This document shows positions 1 to 5,841 of a stretch of DNA of 7,309 nucleotides, piece by piece. Source of the DNA: JACQID01 sp035289125 (GTDB lineage: Archaea; Aenigmatarchaeota; Aenigmatarchaeia; GW2011-AR5); contig DATDXW010000053.1 of the NCBI GenBank assembly GCA_035289125.1, positions 1 through 7,309 on the forward strand. The letters are read 5' to 3'. The notes under the pieces were generated by a model. The model made no database searches and was not told the origin of the DNA. It saw nothing but the letters and a program-made list of their open reading frames with translations. Positions within the stretch are counted from its first letter, which is position 1. Every line of letters starts with the position of its first letter. The position numbers and the translations under genes were made by a program.

Positions 1-40
1 CCCCTCGCTCACTCCGTTCGCAAGTCGTATCCCAATACCC

Positions 41-57
41 CGCATCCTGCGGATGCG
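41..57. repeat. Short hairpin inside the repeat block
   Basis: CGCATCC (41-47), loop TGC, and GGATGCG (51-57) form a perfect 7-bp stem with a 3-nt loop. It fills the space between the first and second copies of the direct repeat, and its last base is the first base of the second copy. It could fold as RNA or as a cruciform. There is no adjoining T-run, so a terminator role is not supported. Confidence 0.5.
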
Positions 58-161
58 TCGTATCCCATATTATCGATTCTTCCTTCGCTTCGCTGCATCG
101 CATCCCATATTATCTTTACTGCTTCTCGCTCACTTAAGCAATCTGACGCAAGATGCTGTAT

Positions 162-176
162 GACGGCTTCGCCGTC
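162..176. repeat. Short hairpin inside the repeat block
   Basis: GACGGC (162-167), loop TTC, and GCCGTC (171-176) form a perfect 6-bp stem. A second, weaker stem follows at once: AGCTGT (181-186) pairs with ACAGCT (194-199). Both lie in the 91-bp spacer before the last direct-repeat copy. Together with 41-57 they make this block a mosaic of small palindromes and repeats. Confidence 0.4.
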
Positions 177-231
177 CAATAGCTGTGCGTCTAACAGCTT
201 CCAAGTCGTATCCCATATTATTCATGCCTTG

Positions 232-792
232 CTAATCATATCCAGTAGCCTTCAAGAGCTTATCAATCTTCTCGTAGAGTTCCCCAAGCGTCCCGTTGTT
301 GTCCACGTTTATCGTTGCGTGCTTCAGCGCAGCCGTGAAACCCAGCTCGTCCTCGCGCTCCTCTTGTTTCGCGAATTCTTCCCGCGTCTGCGGGTCTCCG
401 GTGCGCCCGCGCGCCAGCATGCGCGCGAAACGATTTTCCGAATCCGCAGTAATACACATTACTTTCATAGCCCTTCCGAATTTCTTCTTTAGCGGCAGCA
501 CGTCTCCGTCCGTTCTCATTTCTTTTATTATCACTTTATCACCCGCCTTTTGCGCCTTTTGCGCGACGACGTTGGTGAAAAAATCCTCGCCATGGGCGGC
601 GCGATATTTTTTTCCGACGTGCTGCATGTTTTCCCTCGTCAGTGCAAGCCCTTCTTTTTGAGCCACGTCTTTCACGGCATCCCTGAACGCGACGATGGCG
701 TAGCCGTATTTTCTCGCCACGTAGTCCGCGACCGTGTCCTTGCCCGCGCCTATCCGCCCGACGATGCCGAGAATTTTTTGCACGCCGTACAT
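232..792 (-). CDS. P-loop kinase, UPF0200 / dephospho-CoA-kinase-like
   Basis: A 186-residue protein with a Walker A loop close to the N-terminus (GRIGAGKDT, about residues 11-19), as in small nucleotide and dephospho-CoA kinases. A central Lys/Arg-rich stretch is followed by a lid-like ARGRTGDPQTREEF segment and a REDELG segment. That pattern resembles archaeal UPF0200 proteins and deoxynucleotide kinases, and the length suits the family. The phosphate acceptor is not known. Archaea generally make CoA with a different, GTP-dependent dephospho-CoA kinase (DUF359), so calling it CoaE would be unsafe. The ATG at 792 is chosen because it begins just before the beta-strand leading into the P-loop and has a TATA-like box 19-26 bp upstream. 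The open frame extends to 948, but that part runs through a perfect hairpin and shows no domain. It is read alone, downstream of the transporter gene and in the same direction. Confidence 0.8.
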   Translation of the reverse strand: MYGVQKILGIVGRIGAGKDTVADYVARKYGYAIVAFRDAVKDVAQKEGLALTRENMQHVGKKYRAAHGEDFFTNVVAQKAQKAGDKVIIKEMRTDGDVLPLKKKFGRAMKVMCITADSENRFARMLARGRTGDPQTREEFAKQEEREDELGFTAALKHATINVDNNGTLGELYEKIDKLLKATGYD

Positions 793-809
793 TGCACGCC
801 AACTCTTAA

Positions 810-818
810 GTTTATAAC
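810..818 (-). promoter_or_regulatory. TATA-like box for the kinase gene
   Basis: On the minus strand, GTTATAAAC (818 down to 810) is centred about 22 nt upstream of the ATG at 792. This is slightly closer than the ~25 nt seen at other genes in the window, but it fits a leaderless or nearly leaderless archaeal transcript. No Shine-Dalgarno sequence is visible before the ATG. Confidence 0.45.
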
Positions 819-832
819 TCGCACACTGAAAA

Positions 833-852
833 CCACCTGCTTTAGCAGGTGG
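833..852. repeat. Hairpin with 8-bp stem and TTTA loop (copy 1)
   Basis: CCACCTGC (833-840), TTTA, and GCAGGTGG (845-852) form a perfect stem. It shares stem length and exact loop with the hairpin at 978-997, although the stem sequences differ. Such G/C-rich stems with a small loop resemble the subterminal hairpins of IS200/IS605-type elements, but no transposase or TnpB fragment lies between the two. A miniature element or a structured RNA motif are alternatives. There is no T-run, so a bacterial-type terminator is unlikely. Confidence 0.5.
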
Positions 853-977
853 ATGAGACAAGGGCGGGTTAGTGTGCCATTCCATAACTGAACTGTAAAT
901 AAGTAAAACCGAAAACGAACCCGCTCCGCCAAAAATCGAACCGTGCACAAGAGTCCTTTCCTTCCACTTTCACAACG

Positions 978-997
978 CCCGCCACTTTAGTGGCGGG
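978..997. repeat. Hairpin with 8-bp stem and TTTA loop (copy 2)
   Basis: CCCGCCAC (978-985), TTTA, and GTGGCGGG (990-997) form a perfect stem, which can also be drawn as 9 bp with a TT loop. It begins four bases beyond the stop codon of the minus-strand transporter gene, so it would form a 3' stem on that transcript and could protect the RNA end or mark termination. The matching architecture at 833-852 suggests that the two belong to one element or one repeat family. Confidence 0.5.
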
Positions 998-1001
998 TAG
1001 T

Positions 1002-1841
1002 TTACATAGAAAGCCACGCTATGCCGGCCAGTATCATTGCGATGGCGAGATATTGCAGTTTGGTAAGCCTTTCGCTATAAAACACCCGGGCGTAAGCCAC
1101 GGTAACGAGCGGCGCTGCCGACGCAAGAAGCACAACAACGCTCACGTTTGCCATCGTTATTCCGACGTTAAAGCCGGCTACGCCTGTTGCAAGAGCCGCG
1201 CCGGATATGATTATCAGTTTTTTCACGTCATTATCCGGCTTCTTCAGTAGTTTCTTTTTCATGCTATAAGCGAACGCAAAGGCGGATATCACCGCTTGCG
1301 TAAGAACTGCCGCGAATATAGGTCCGAGCGCGGCTACTGGGTATACGTTGATGAAGAAATATACGCCCCACATGGCAGCCGTCGCGAGAGCATAGTACAC
1401 GCCTTTTAGCGATGCCCCCGCTTTGAAGGAAACAAGGGCGATTCCGGATATTATGACGGCAGTTGAGAGCAGTTGGGAAAAGGAAAGCGCCTCGCCGAGA
1501 AACAGAGACGACAGCAATATGGTGAAAAGGCCGAAAGAGTTGGCTATGGGAACGACCATTCCCACCTTTCCTGACGAGAGTGCCTTATAAAACGTGAATA
1601 GCGGCAGGGCGCCGAAGAGCCCTATGGCCGCGGTCATAGCCATGCTTTGCCATGAGAACGAGAAGCCGGCGGGATAAATCAGAAAAAGAGCCGACAAAAA
1701 CACGGCAGCGGAAAAGGATTGCCATGCCATGGCGCTGAATGTTCCCACGTTCTTTACAACCCGTTGGGTTATCGCATTGGCCAGTCCGAATCCTGCCATG
1801 GAAATGATGCCGAACAGTATGCCGTAGTCCACTATTACCAT
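1002..1841 (-). CDS. EamA/DMT-superfamily membrane transporter
   Basis: A 279-residue, very hydrophobic protein with about ten membrane-spanning segments. It has the two tandem EamA halves typical of drug/metabolite transporters. The first half (about residues 1-125) ends in a SGKVGMVVPIANSFGLFTILLSSLFLGE-like stretch, and the second (about 130-279) has the equivalent ANVSVVVLLASAAPLVTV region followed by a YSERLT loop. The E/R pair after the ninth helix is a usual family mark. A Lys-rich loop (about KKKLLKKPDNDVKK) lies between helices in the second half. It acts in the cell membrane as a metabolite or drug exporter, or an uptake carrier; the substrate cannot be read from sequence. The frame is open up to 2096, but those upstream residues overlap the divergent methyltransferase gene. 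The ATG at 1841 starts directly at the first helix and is preceded by TATA-like sequence. Confidence 0.88.
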   Translation of the reverse strand: MVIVDYGILFGIISMAGFGLANAITQRVVKNVGTFSAMAWQSFSAAVFLSALFLIYPAGFSFSWQSMAMTAAIGLFGALPLFTFYKALSSGKVGMVVPIANSFGLFTILLSSLFLGEALSFSQLLSTAVIISGIALVSFKAGASLKGVYYALATAAMWGVYFFINVYPVAALGPIFAAVLTQAVISAFAFAYSMKKKLLKKPDNDVKKLIIISGAALATGVAGFNVGITMANVSVVVLLASAAPLVTVAYARVFYSERLTKLQYLAIAMILAGIAWLSM

Positions 1842-1850
1842 TGGAGCGCC

Positions 1851-1868
1851 GATTTTTAAACTTAAACA
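1851..1868. promoter_or_regulatory. Divergent archaeal promoter (transporter / methyltransferase)
   Basis: The two start codons are separated by only 40 bp (1842-1881). On the plus strand GATTTTTAAAC (1851-1861) starts exactly 31 nt before the ATG at 1882, and the same 11 bases recur at the same distance before the gene at 5873. On the minus strand TGTTTAAG (1868 down to 1861) lies about 23 nt before the ATG at 1841. The two boxes abut, so TBP/TFB binding for one direction would probably interfere with the other. Both transcripts would be leaderless or nearly so. Confidence 0.6.
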
Positions 1869-1881
1869 GCCAGATAAATTC

Positions 1882-2679
1882 ATGCTTTCGCGCAAGCCGT
1901 TGGCGAAACGCCATGCGATTCCGTCCTCCTTTGACGTGATAGGCAGCAAGGACAGAGCAGTAGCTATAATGGAAGTCCCGCAACCCCTGCAAAAGAAGAA
2001 GAAAATTCTCGCCGATGCCGTAATGCGCCGGCACAAGAACGTCGTAAGCGTGCTGGAGAAAGCATCGCCGCGCTTCGGCACTTTCAGAACGCGCAAGCTG
2101 AAAATAATAAAAGGCTCGCGGAATACGGCTGTTATTCACGTTGAAAGTGGCTGCCGTTTTGCCGTGGACCCGCGCACTTCTTACTTTTCGCAGCGTGAGG
2201 GCACCGAGAGGGCGCGCGTCGCTTCTCTCATAAAAGAGGGGGAAAATGTGATGGTTTTTTTTGCCGGCGTCGGCCCCTTTGCAATAGTCATAGCCAAAAA
2301 AGCCCGCCCGCGTGCCGTCGTGGGCATAGAAATAAATCCCGCGGCAGTGGAGTGCTTCAAAAAAAGCATATCTATTAACAAGCTCAGTAACGTGAAAGCG
2401 GTTCTCGGCGACGTTCACGAAAAATCGCGCGATTATCATGGATTTGACCGCGTTATCATGCCGTTGCCCGAGACGAGCTTTGATTTCCTTGAAGACGCAA
2501 GGCGCGTTTTGAGGAAAGGCGGCGTGATGCACGTGTATTTCTTCGCGCGCGAGGACGAAGTGGAAACGAAAAAGAAGTTCGTGAGGGAAAAATTGCCCGG
2601 CTCGTTCATAGAAGGTATGAGTAAAGTCCTGCCATATGGACCGCGGATATGGAAGTGGAGGATGGACGTGACCGCGTGA
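1882..2679 (+). CDS. Trm5-family tRNA (guanine37) methyltransferase-like protein
   Basis: A 265-residue class I SAM-dependent methyltransferase that aligns by eye with archaeal Trm5, which makes m1G37 in tRNA. Landmarks are the SSFDVIG start of the D2 domain (15-21), the FRTRKL segment (68-73), the IHVESGCRFAVD strand (85-96), YFSQREGTERAR (101-112), FAGVGPF (SAM loop, 127-133), EINP (150-153), GDVHE (176-180, with the aspartate that matches the catalytic one of M. jannaschii Trm5), and PLPETS (194-199). Three points are odd. It lacks the N-terminal D1 domain that full-length Trm5 uses to read the tRNA elbow. The usual acidic residue just before the SAM loop is Val125. The NLP motif is PLP. 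It may therefore be a short Trm5 variant, a wyosine-branch relative, or an enzyme with altered specificity. The ATG at 1882 fits the leaderless promoter exactly. Confidence 0.82.
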   Translation: MLSRKPLAKRHAIPSSFDVIGSKDRAVAIMEVPQPLQKKKKILADAVMRRHKNVVSVLEKASPRFGTFRTRKLKIIKGSRNTAVIHVESGCRFAVDPRTSYFSQREGTERARVASLIKEGENVMVFFAGVGPFAIVIAKKARPRAVVGIEINPAAVECFKKSISINKLSNVKAVLGDVHEKSRDYHGFDRVIMPLPETSFDFLEDARRVLRKGGVMHVYFFAREDEVETKKKFVREKLPGSFIEGMSKVLPYGPRIWKWRMDVTA

Positions 2680-2689
2680 CGGCGAAACG

Positions 2690-2698
2690 CTTAAATAT
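2690..2698 (+). promoter_or_regulatory. TATA-like box before the aldolase-glpX-pgk operon
   Basis: CTTAAATAT (2690-2698) is the only AT-rich box in the 34-bp gap after the methyltransferase. Its centre is about 20 nt before the ATG at 2714. With the ~25-nt spacing seen at other genes here, transcription would start near 2717-2721. That would place the first in-frame ATG of the message at 2741 and raises doubt about the upstream start. Confidence 0.45.
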
Positions 2699-2713
2699 TT
2701 GTGATTCAAGAGT

Positions 2714-3631
2714 ATGATAAAGTATGAAACACGTGATGCTATGGAAGAATTGATGATTCTCGCGTTTGACCACAGGGGCTCCTTCATGGAGAAGCTTTTC
2801 AATATCAAGGGACGGGAGCCGACTGCCAAAGAGGCGAAGGAAATCTCGCGCTACAAGCGCATAGTATACGACGGCTACGTGAAAGCGACGCAACTCTTAG
2901 GGAAAAGAGGAACGGGAATACTGATGGACGAGCAGTTCGCCTCCGCCGTGGCAGAAAGCGCGGCAAGGGACGGATTCGTTTTCGCCATGCCCGTGGAAAA
3001 ATCGGGGCAGGACGAGTTTGACTTTGAATACGCCGACTGGAAAAGCCATATAGAGAAATTCTCCCCGACTTTCGTTAAAGTTTTGGTGCGTTTCAATCCT
3101 GAAGGCGACAGCAGCGCGAACGCCCGGCAGATGAAGAGACTGCGGGAATTGAACGATTATCTCAAGGGTTCCGGGCGAAGATTCTTATTTGAGCTTCTGG
3201 TTCCCGCTACGGAAAGTCAGCTTACATCAGCGGGGAACAAAGAGAAATTTGACGTGGAAATCCGGCCGAAGCTGATGGTAAGTTCTATGAGAATGCTGCA
3301 GGAGCATGGCATTGAGCCGGATATATGGAAACTGGAAGGCGTGGACAAAGAAAGCGACGCTCGTGCCCTTGTCGCGCAAGCGCAGAGTAACGGTCGTCGT
3401 GCAGGCGTCGTTACTCTTGGCAGGGGCGAAAGCACCGAAAAAGTCGCCGAATGGCTCAAGGTCGGCGCGAAAATAAGCGGCATAATCGGCTTCGCCGTTG
3501 GCAGGACCATATTTATGGACGCTCTCAAGGCTTGCAGGAGCGGGACGATGACGGAAAACGAAACGGTCTCGCTCATCGCCAAAAATTACGGCGATTTTGT
3601 AAGGTTATGGAGAGCGGAAAAGAATGGATGA
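2714..3631 (+). CDS. DUF2090-family class I aldolase (candidate sugar-phosphate aldolase)
   Basis: A 305-residue TIM-barrel-type protein of the DUF2090 family, otherwise known as the C-terminal domain of bacterial IolC fusions. There it is linked to cleavage of 2-deoxy-5-keto-gluconate-6-phosphate into dihydroxyacetone phosphate and malonate semialdehyde. Visible marks are LAFDHRGSF (16-24), GILMDEQF (68-75), KSGQDEFDFEY (96-106), VKVLVRFNPEGD (121-132), FLFELLVPATE (157-167), DIWKLEG (203-209) and IGFAVGRTIF (258-267). Lys206 in WKLEG matches by position and context the Schiff-base lysine of LacD-like aldolases (inference). The GFAVGR loop probably binds phosphate. No sugar-kinase half is present, so this is a stand-alone domain. 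It overlaps glpX by 8 nt and heads an operon with glpX and pgk, which places it in gluconeogenesis and makes fructose-1,6-bisphosphate its likely product. In-frame ATGs at 2741 and 2753 are alternative starts. Confidence 0.85.
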   Translation: MIKYETRDAMEELMILAFDHRGSFMEKLFNIKGREPTAKEAKEISRYKRIVYDGYVKATQLLGKRGTGILMDEQFASAVAESAARDGFVFAMPVEKSGQDEFDFEYADWKSHIEKFSPTFVKVLVRFNPEGDSSANARQMKRLRELNDYLKGSGRRFLFELLVPATESQLTSAGNKEKFDVEIRPKLMVSSMRMLQEHGIEPDIWKLEGVDKESDARALVAQAQSNGRRAGVVTLGRGESTEKVAEWLKVGAKISGIIGFAVGRTIFMDALKACRSGTMTENETVSLIAKNYGDFVRLWRAEKNG

Positions 3632-4532
3632 CCATATCATTTCCGGTTTGTTGCGCGCCACGGAAGACGCCGCCATAGCCGCATCCGAATGGACGGGCAA
3701 GGGAGATAAAAAGGCAGCGGATGCGGCTGCTGTTAAAGCCATGAGGGAAGCCATGAACGCCATCGCTTTTGAAGGCACCGTCGTGATAGGCGAAGGCGAA
3801 CGGGACGAGGCGCCCATGCTTTTCATTGGCGAAAGGTTGGGAAAGGGCGGCCCCGAAGTGGACATAGCCGTTGACCCGCTGGAAGGAACGAATCTCACTG
3901 CGCGGGGGGATTGTAATTCAATAACCGTGCTTGCAGTATCGCCACGTAACACGCTGCTGCACGCACCGGACACGTATATGGAAAAAATCGCCGTTGGACC
4001 GGGAATAGGGCGGAACGTTTCGTTGTCAAAAAGCGTCGCGGAGAACGTGAACGCAGCGGCGAAAGCTCTCGGCAAGCCCGTTGATGACATAGTGGTAACG
4101 GTGCTGGACAGGGACAGGCATGCAGTGCTTGTAGAAGAAATACGGAAAGCCGGAGCAAGGGTGAAGCTCATCACGGACGGCGACATATACGGCGCCATAT
4201 CCACGTGCACAGGCGGTTGCGACATTCTCATGGGAACCGGCGCCGCGCCGGAAGGCGTGATAGCCGCCTCCGCGATAAAGTCCATGGGCGGCTACATGGA
4301 AGGTATGTTGAAGTTCCGCAACGAGGAGGAGCGCGAGCGGGCGGCGAAATACGGGCTGAAGGACGCGGACAAAAAAATGACGATGGACGACATGGTGAAA
4401 GGCGATGAATCCGTGTTCATAGCCACCGGCGTCACGCAGGGTTCCATGCTTGACGGCGTGAAAGGAAAGGAAACCCATTCGGTTATAATTAATAAACATG
4501 GCACCAGATTCATACGTAATGCGAGGCACTGA
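3624..4532 (+). CDS. glpX: Class II fructose-1,6-bisphosphatase (GlpX)
   Basis: A 302-residue Li+-sensitive-phosphatase-fold enzyme that removes the 1-phosphate of fructose-1,6-bisphosphate to give fructose-6-phosphate; many members also act on sedoheptulose-1,7-bisphosphate. Diagnostic GlpX motifs are present in order: GRGDK-like GKGDKKAADAAAVKAMR (25-41), GEGERDEAPML (56-66, metal ligands), DPLEGTN (84-90, metal/phosphate site), APDTYMEK (114-121), ITDGDIYGAI (183-192), GTGAAPEGVIAA (204-215) and FIATGVTQG (265-273). It is slightly shorter than the 336-residue E. coli GlpX, and nothing catalytic appears missing. The start overlaps the end of the DUF2090 gene by 8 nt, which implies translational coupling; a weak GGAG lies 11 nt upstream. 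Most archaea instead use the bifunctional FBP aldolase/phosphatase (class V), so a bacterial-type GlpX beside a separate aldolase candidate is noteworthy. Confidence 0.95.
   Translation: MDDHIISGLLRATEDAAIAASEWTGKGDKKAADAAAVKAMREAMNAIAFEGTVVIGEGERDEAPMLFIGERLGKGGPEVDIAVDPLEGTNLTARGDCNSITVLAVSPRNTLLHAPDTYMEKIAVGPGIGRNVSLSKSVAENVNAAAKALGKPVDDIVVTVLDRDRHAVLVEEIRKAGARVKLITDGDIYGAISTCTGGCDILMGTGAAPEGVIAASAIKSMGGYMEGMLKFRNEEERERAAKYGLKDADKKMTMDDMVKGDESVFIATGVTQGSMLDGVKGKETHSVIINKHGTRFIRNARH
4523..4526 (+). promoter_or_regulatory. Possible Shine-Dalgarno for pgk
   Basis: GAGG lies 8 nt before the pgk ATG, inside the last codons of glpX. It is the only internal operon gene here with a reasonable SD match. 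This fits an internal cistron that cannot rely on leaderless initiation. Confidence 0.35.
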
Positions 4533-4534
4533 TT

Positions 4535-5839
4535 ATGAAAATCGCTTCTGTTGCAGACTTGAACGAGCAGGAAGTGCGCGGGAAGAATGCGCTGGTGCGC
4601 GTTTCCTTTGACGCCTTTGACAAGGACGGCACGATAAAGGACAGCCTGCGCTTAGAAGCATCGGAGGGCACAATCCGTGCCCTGAAAAAGAAAGGCGCAC
4701 GCAGAATAATACTTATGTCGTATGCCGGCCGTCCTGACGGCTTTGACCCGTCCCTTTCGCTGCGCCCCGTCGCGGACTTTCTTTTCGGCCTCTTCAAGGA
4801 GAAGGTTCATTTCGTGCCCGCAAAGCCGTGCATCTCCGCCGCTGCCTACGTCCAGTTAGTGAGAGAGTATCTCAATGCGAAAATGGAAGACGGCGAAGTC
4901 GTGCTGCTGGAAAATTTACGTTTCTGGAAGGAAGAAAACGAAGGCTCGGACGCGTTTGCGAAGGATGCGGCATCGCTTGGCGAGATATACGTTCAGGACG
5001 GCTTCGCGCAATCCCACAGAATCAAGAACGCCACGGTCGGCGGCATAACCAAGTACCTAAAAGTGAAAGTGGCAGGCATACAGTTCGCAAAGGAAGTGTC
5101 GTATCTTTCCGGAACATACAAAAACCTCACGAAGCAGGAGCGCGGGCCGTACATTTTCATAATCGCCGGCAAGAAAGTTGAGACCAAGCCCGGCATAGTG
5201 TCAAAGATAACCGTTGTCAACAAACTCATGGACAGCATGCGCAACGGCGATAAGGTATTAATCGGCGGCGCCGTAGCCTATCCGTTCATCGCAGCCCGTG
5301 CCTTCAACGGCGCTCCTGCGAGCATAGGCGATGTCAGGAAAGTCATAGGCGATTCGTTCATAGAAGAGGATCAAATAGCCGAGCACATCAGGATGGCACA
5401 GGAGATATTCGGTAAAGGCGCGGCAAAAAACATAGATGTCGTGCTGCCGCGCGACCACGTCGTGAAAAGCGGCTCAAGCGTCGTGACTGTGGATAAAATA
5501 CTGCCCGGCATGTCTGCAGCCGACATAGGCGCCGATACCGTGGGTGAATGGAAAAAATATTTCCAGGGCGCGGACACGATAGTATTGGCAGGTCCTGTTG
5601 GTTGGTACGAGAATCCTTTATTCAGCGAAGGCAGCAGGCAGATAACCAATGCCATCGCTGACGAAACAAAGGGCGGCACTGTGACGATAGCTGCCGGCGG
5701 TGACAGCTCTTCCATGGTGAGAAAGTTCGGGCGCGGCGCCGACTTCTCGTTGCTCTCCATCGGCGGCGGCGCCACGCTTGAGTTCCTGATGCAGGGATGG
5801 TTGCCTGTCATGGACTTGCTGGACAGGAAGGCGATTTAG
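4535..5839 (+). CDS. pgk: Phosphoglycerate kinase, divergent
   Basis: A 434-residue enzyme of the usual two-domain PGK length that interconverts 3-phosphoglycerate + ATP and 1,3-bisphosphoglycerate + ADP in the cytoplasm. Family marks are LVRVSFDAF (20-28), MSYAGRP (61-67), LLENLRFWKEE (124-134), VQDGFAQSHR (153-162), AGKKVETK (211-218), IGGAVAYPF (243-251), AGPVGWYE (352-359), AAGGDSS (386-392) and SIGGGATLEFL (408-418). The nucleotide side (Lys214, Glu359, GGDS, GGGATLEF) is well kept. The 3-phosphoglycerate side is altered: the near-universal DxN reads S24-x-D26, and SHxGRP has Tyr63 in place of His. The conserved arginines at 66, 129 and 162 remain. It starts 2 nt after glpX, with GAGG at 4523-4526 as a possible ribosome-binding site. 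Activity is likely, but substrate affinity may differ. Confidence 0.93.
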   Translation: MKIASVADLNEQEVRGKNALVRVSFDAFDKDGTIKDSLRLEASEGTIRALKKKGARRIILMSYAGRPDGFDPSLSLRPVADFLFGLFKEKVHFVPAKPCISAAAYVQLVREYLNAKMEDGEVVLLENLRFWKEENEGSDAFAKDAASLGEIYVQDGFAQSHRIKNATVGGITKYLKVKVAGIQFAKEVSYLSGTYKNLTKQERGPYIFIIAGKKVETKPGIVSKITVVNKLMDSMRNGDKVLIGGAVAYPFIAARAFNGAPASIGDVRKVIGDSFIEEDQIAEHIRMAQEIFGKGAAKNIDVVLPRDHVVKSGSSVVTVDKILPGMSAADIGADTVGEWKKYFQGADTIVLAGPVGWYENPLFSEGSRQITNAIADETKGGTVTIAAGGDSSSMVRKFGRGADFSLLSIGGGATLEFLMQGWLPVMDLLDRKAI

Positions 5840-5841
5840 TG

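Larger units (their letters stand above)
24..221 (+). repeat. Four-copy direct repeat, core GTCGTATCCCATATTAT
   Basis: Copies lie at 24-37 (partial, with one T missing), 57-73 (full), 97-113 (two mismatches) and 205-221 (identical to 57-73). All have the same orientation. The start-to-start spacings are 33, 40 and 108 bp, so this is not a regular array. The spacers hold short hairpins (41-57, 162-176 and 181-199) and low-complexity strings such as TTCGCTTCGC and TCGCTCACT. The last string occurs at both 5-13 and 126-134. On the minus strand the block lies directly downstream of the kinase gene stop. No coding frame is convincing here. The repeat is probably a dispersed intergenic element of this genome, but its function is unknown. 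Confidence 0.7.

Noticed and set aside
24..221. CRISPR array
   Set aside because: The repeats are only about 17 bp, the spacing is irregular (33, 40 and 108 bp), the spacers contain shared low-complexity strings, and no cas gene is near.
1..231. A tRNA or other structured RNA gene
   Set aside because: No cloverleaf, conserved T-loop or anticodon arm could be drawn; only short isolated hairpins are present.
232..792. Assignment as coaE (dephospho-CoA kinase)
   Set aside because: The similarity is mainly the P-loop and lid; the archaeal CoA pathway normally uses a DUF359 enzyme, so the symbol is withheld.
793..948. Upstream extension of the kinase reading frame
   Set aside because: It would add 52 residues that encode no domain, run through a perfect hairpin, and lie upstream of the TATA-like box that fits the ATG at 792.
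833..997. Bacterial-type intrinsic terminators
   Set aside because: Neither hairpin is followed by a T-run on either strand, and the window looks archaeal.
1842..2096. Upstream extension of the transporter reading frame
   Set aside because: It overlaps the start of the divergent methyltransferase gene, is not membrane-like, and passes the promoter; the first helix begins right after the ATG at 1841.
1585..2829. A 414-codon open frame on the minus strand spanning the methyltransferase gene and parts of its neighbours
   Set aside because: It shows no recognisable domain and lies opposite or across three well-supported genes; GC-rich codon use on one strand leaves open frames on the other.
3605..4285. 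A 226-codon minus-strand open frame inside glpX
   Set aside because: It is Ser/Pro/Ala-rich low-complexity sequence antisense to a clear GlpX and has no promoter.
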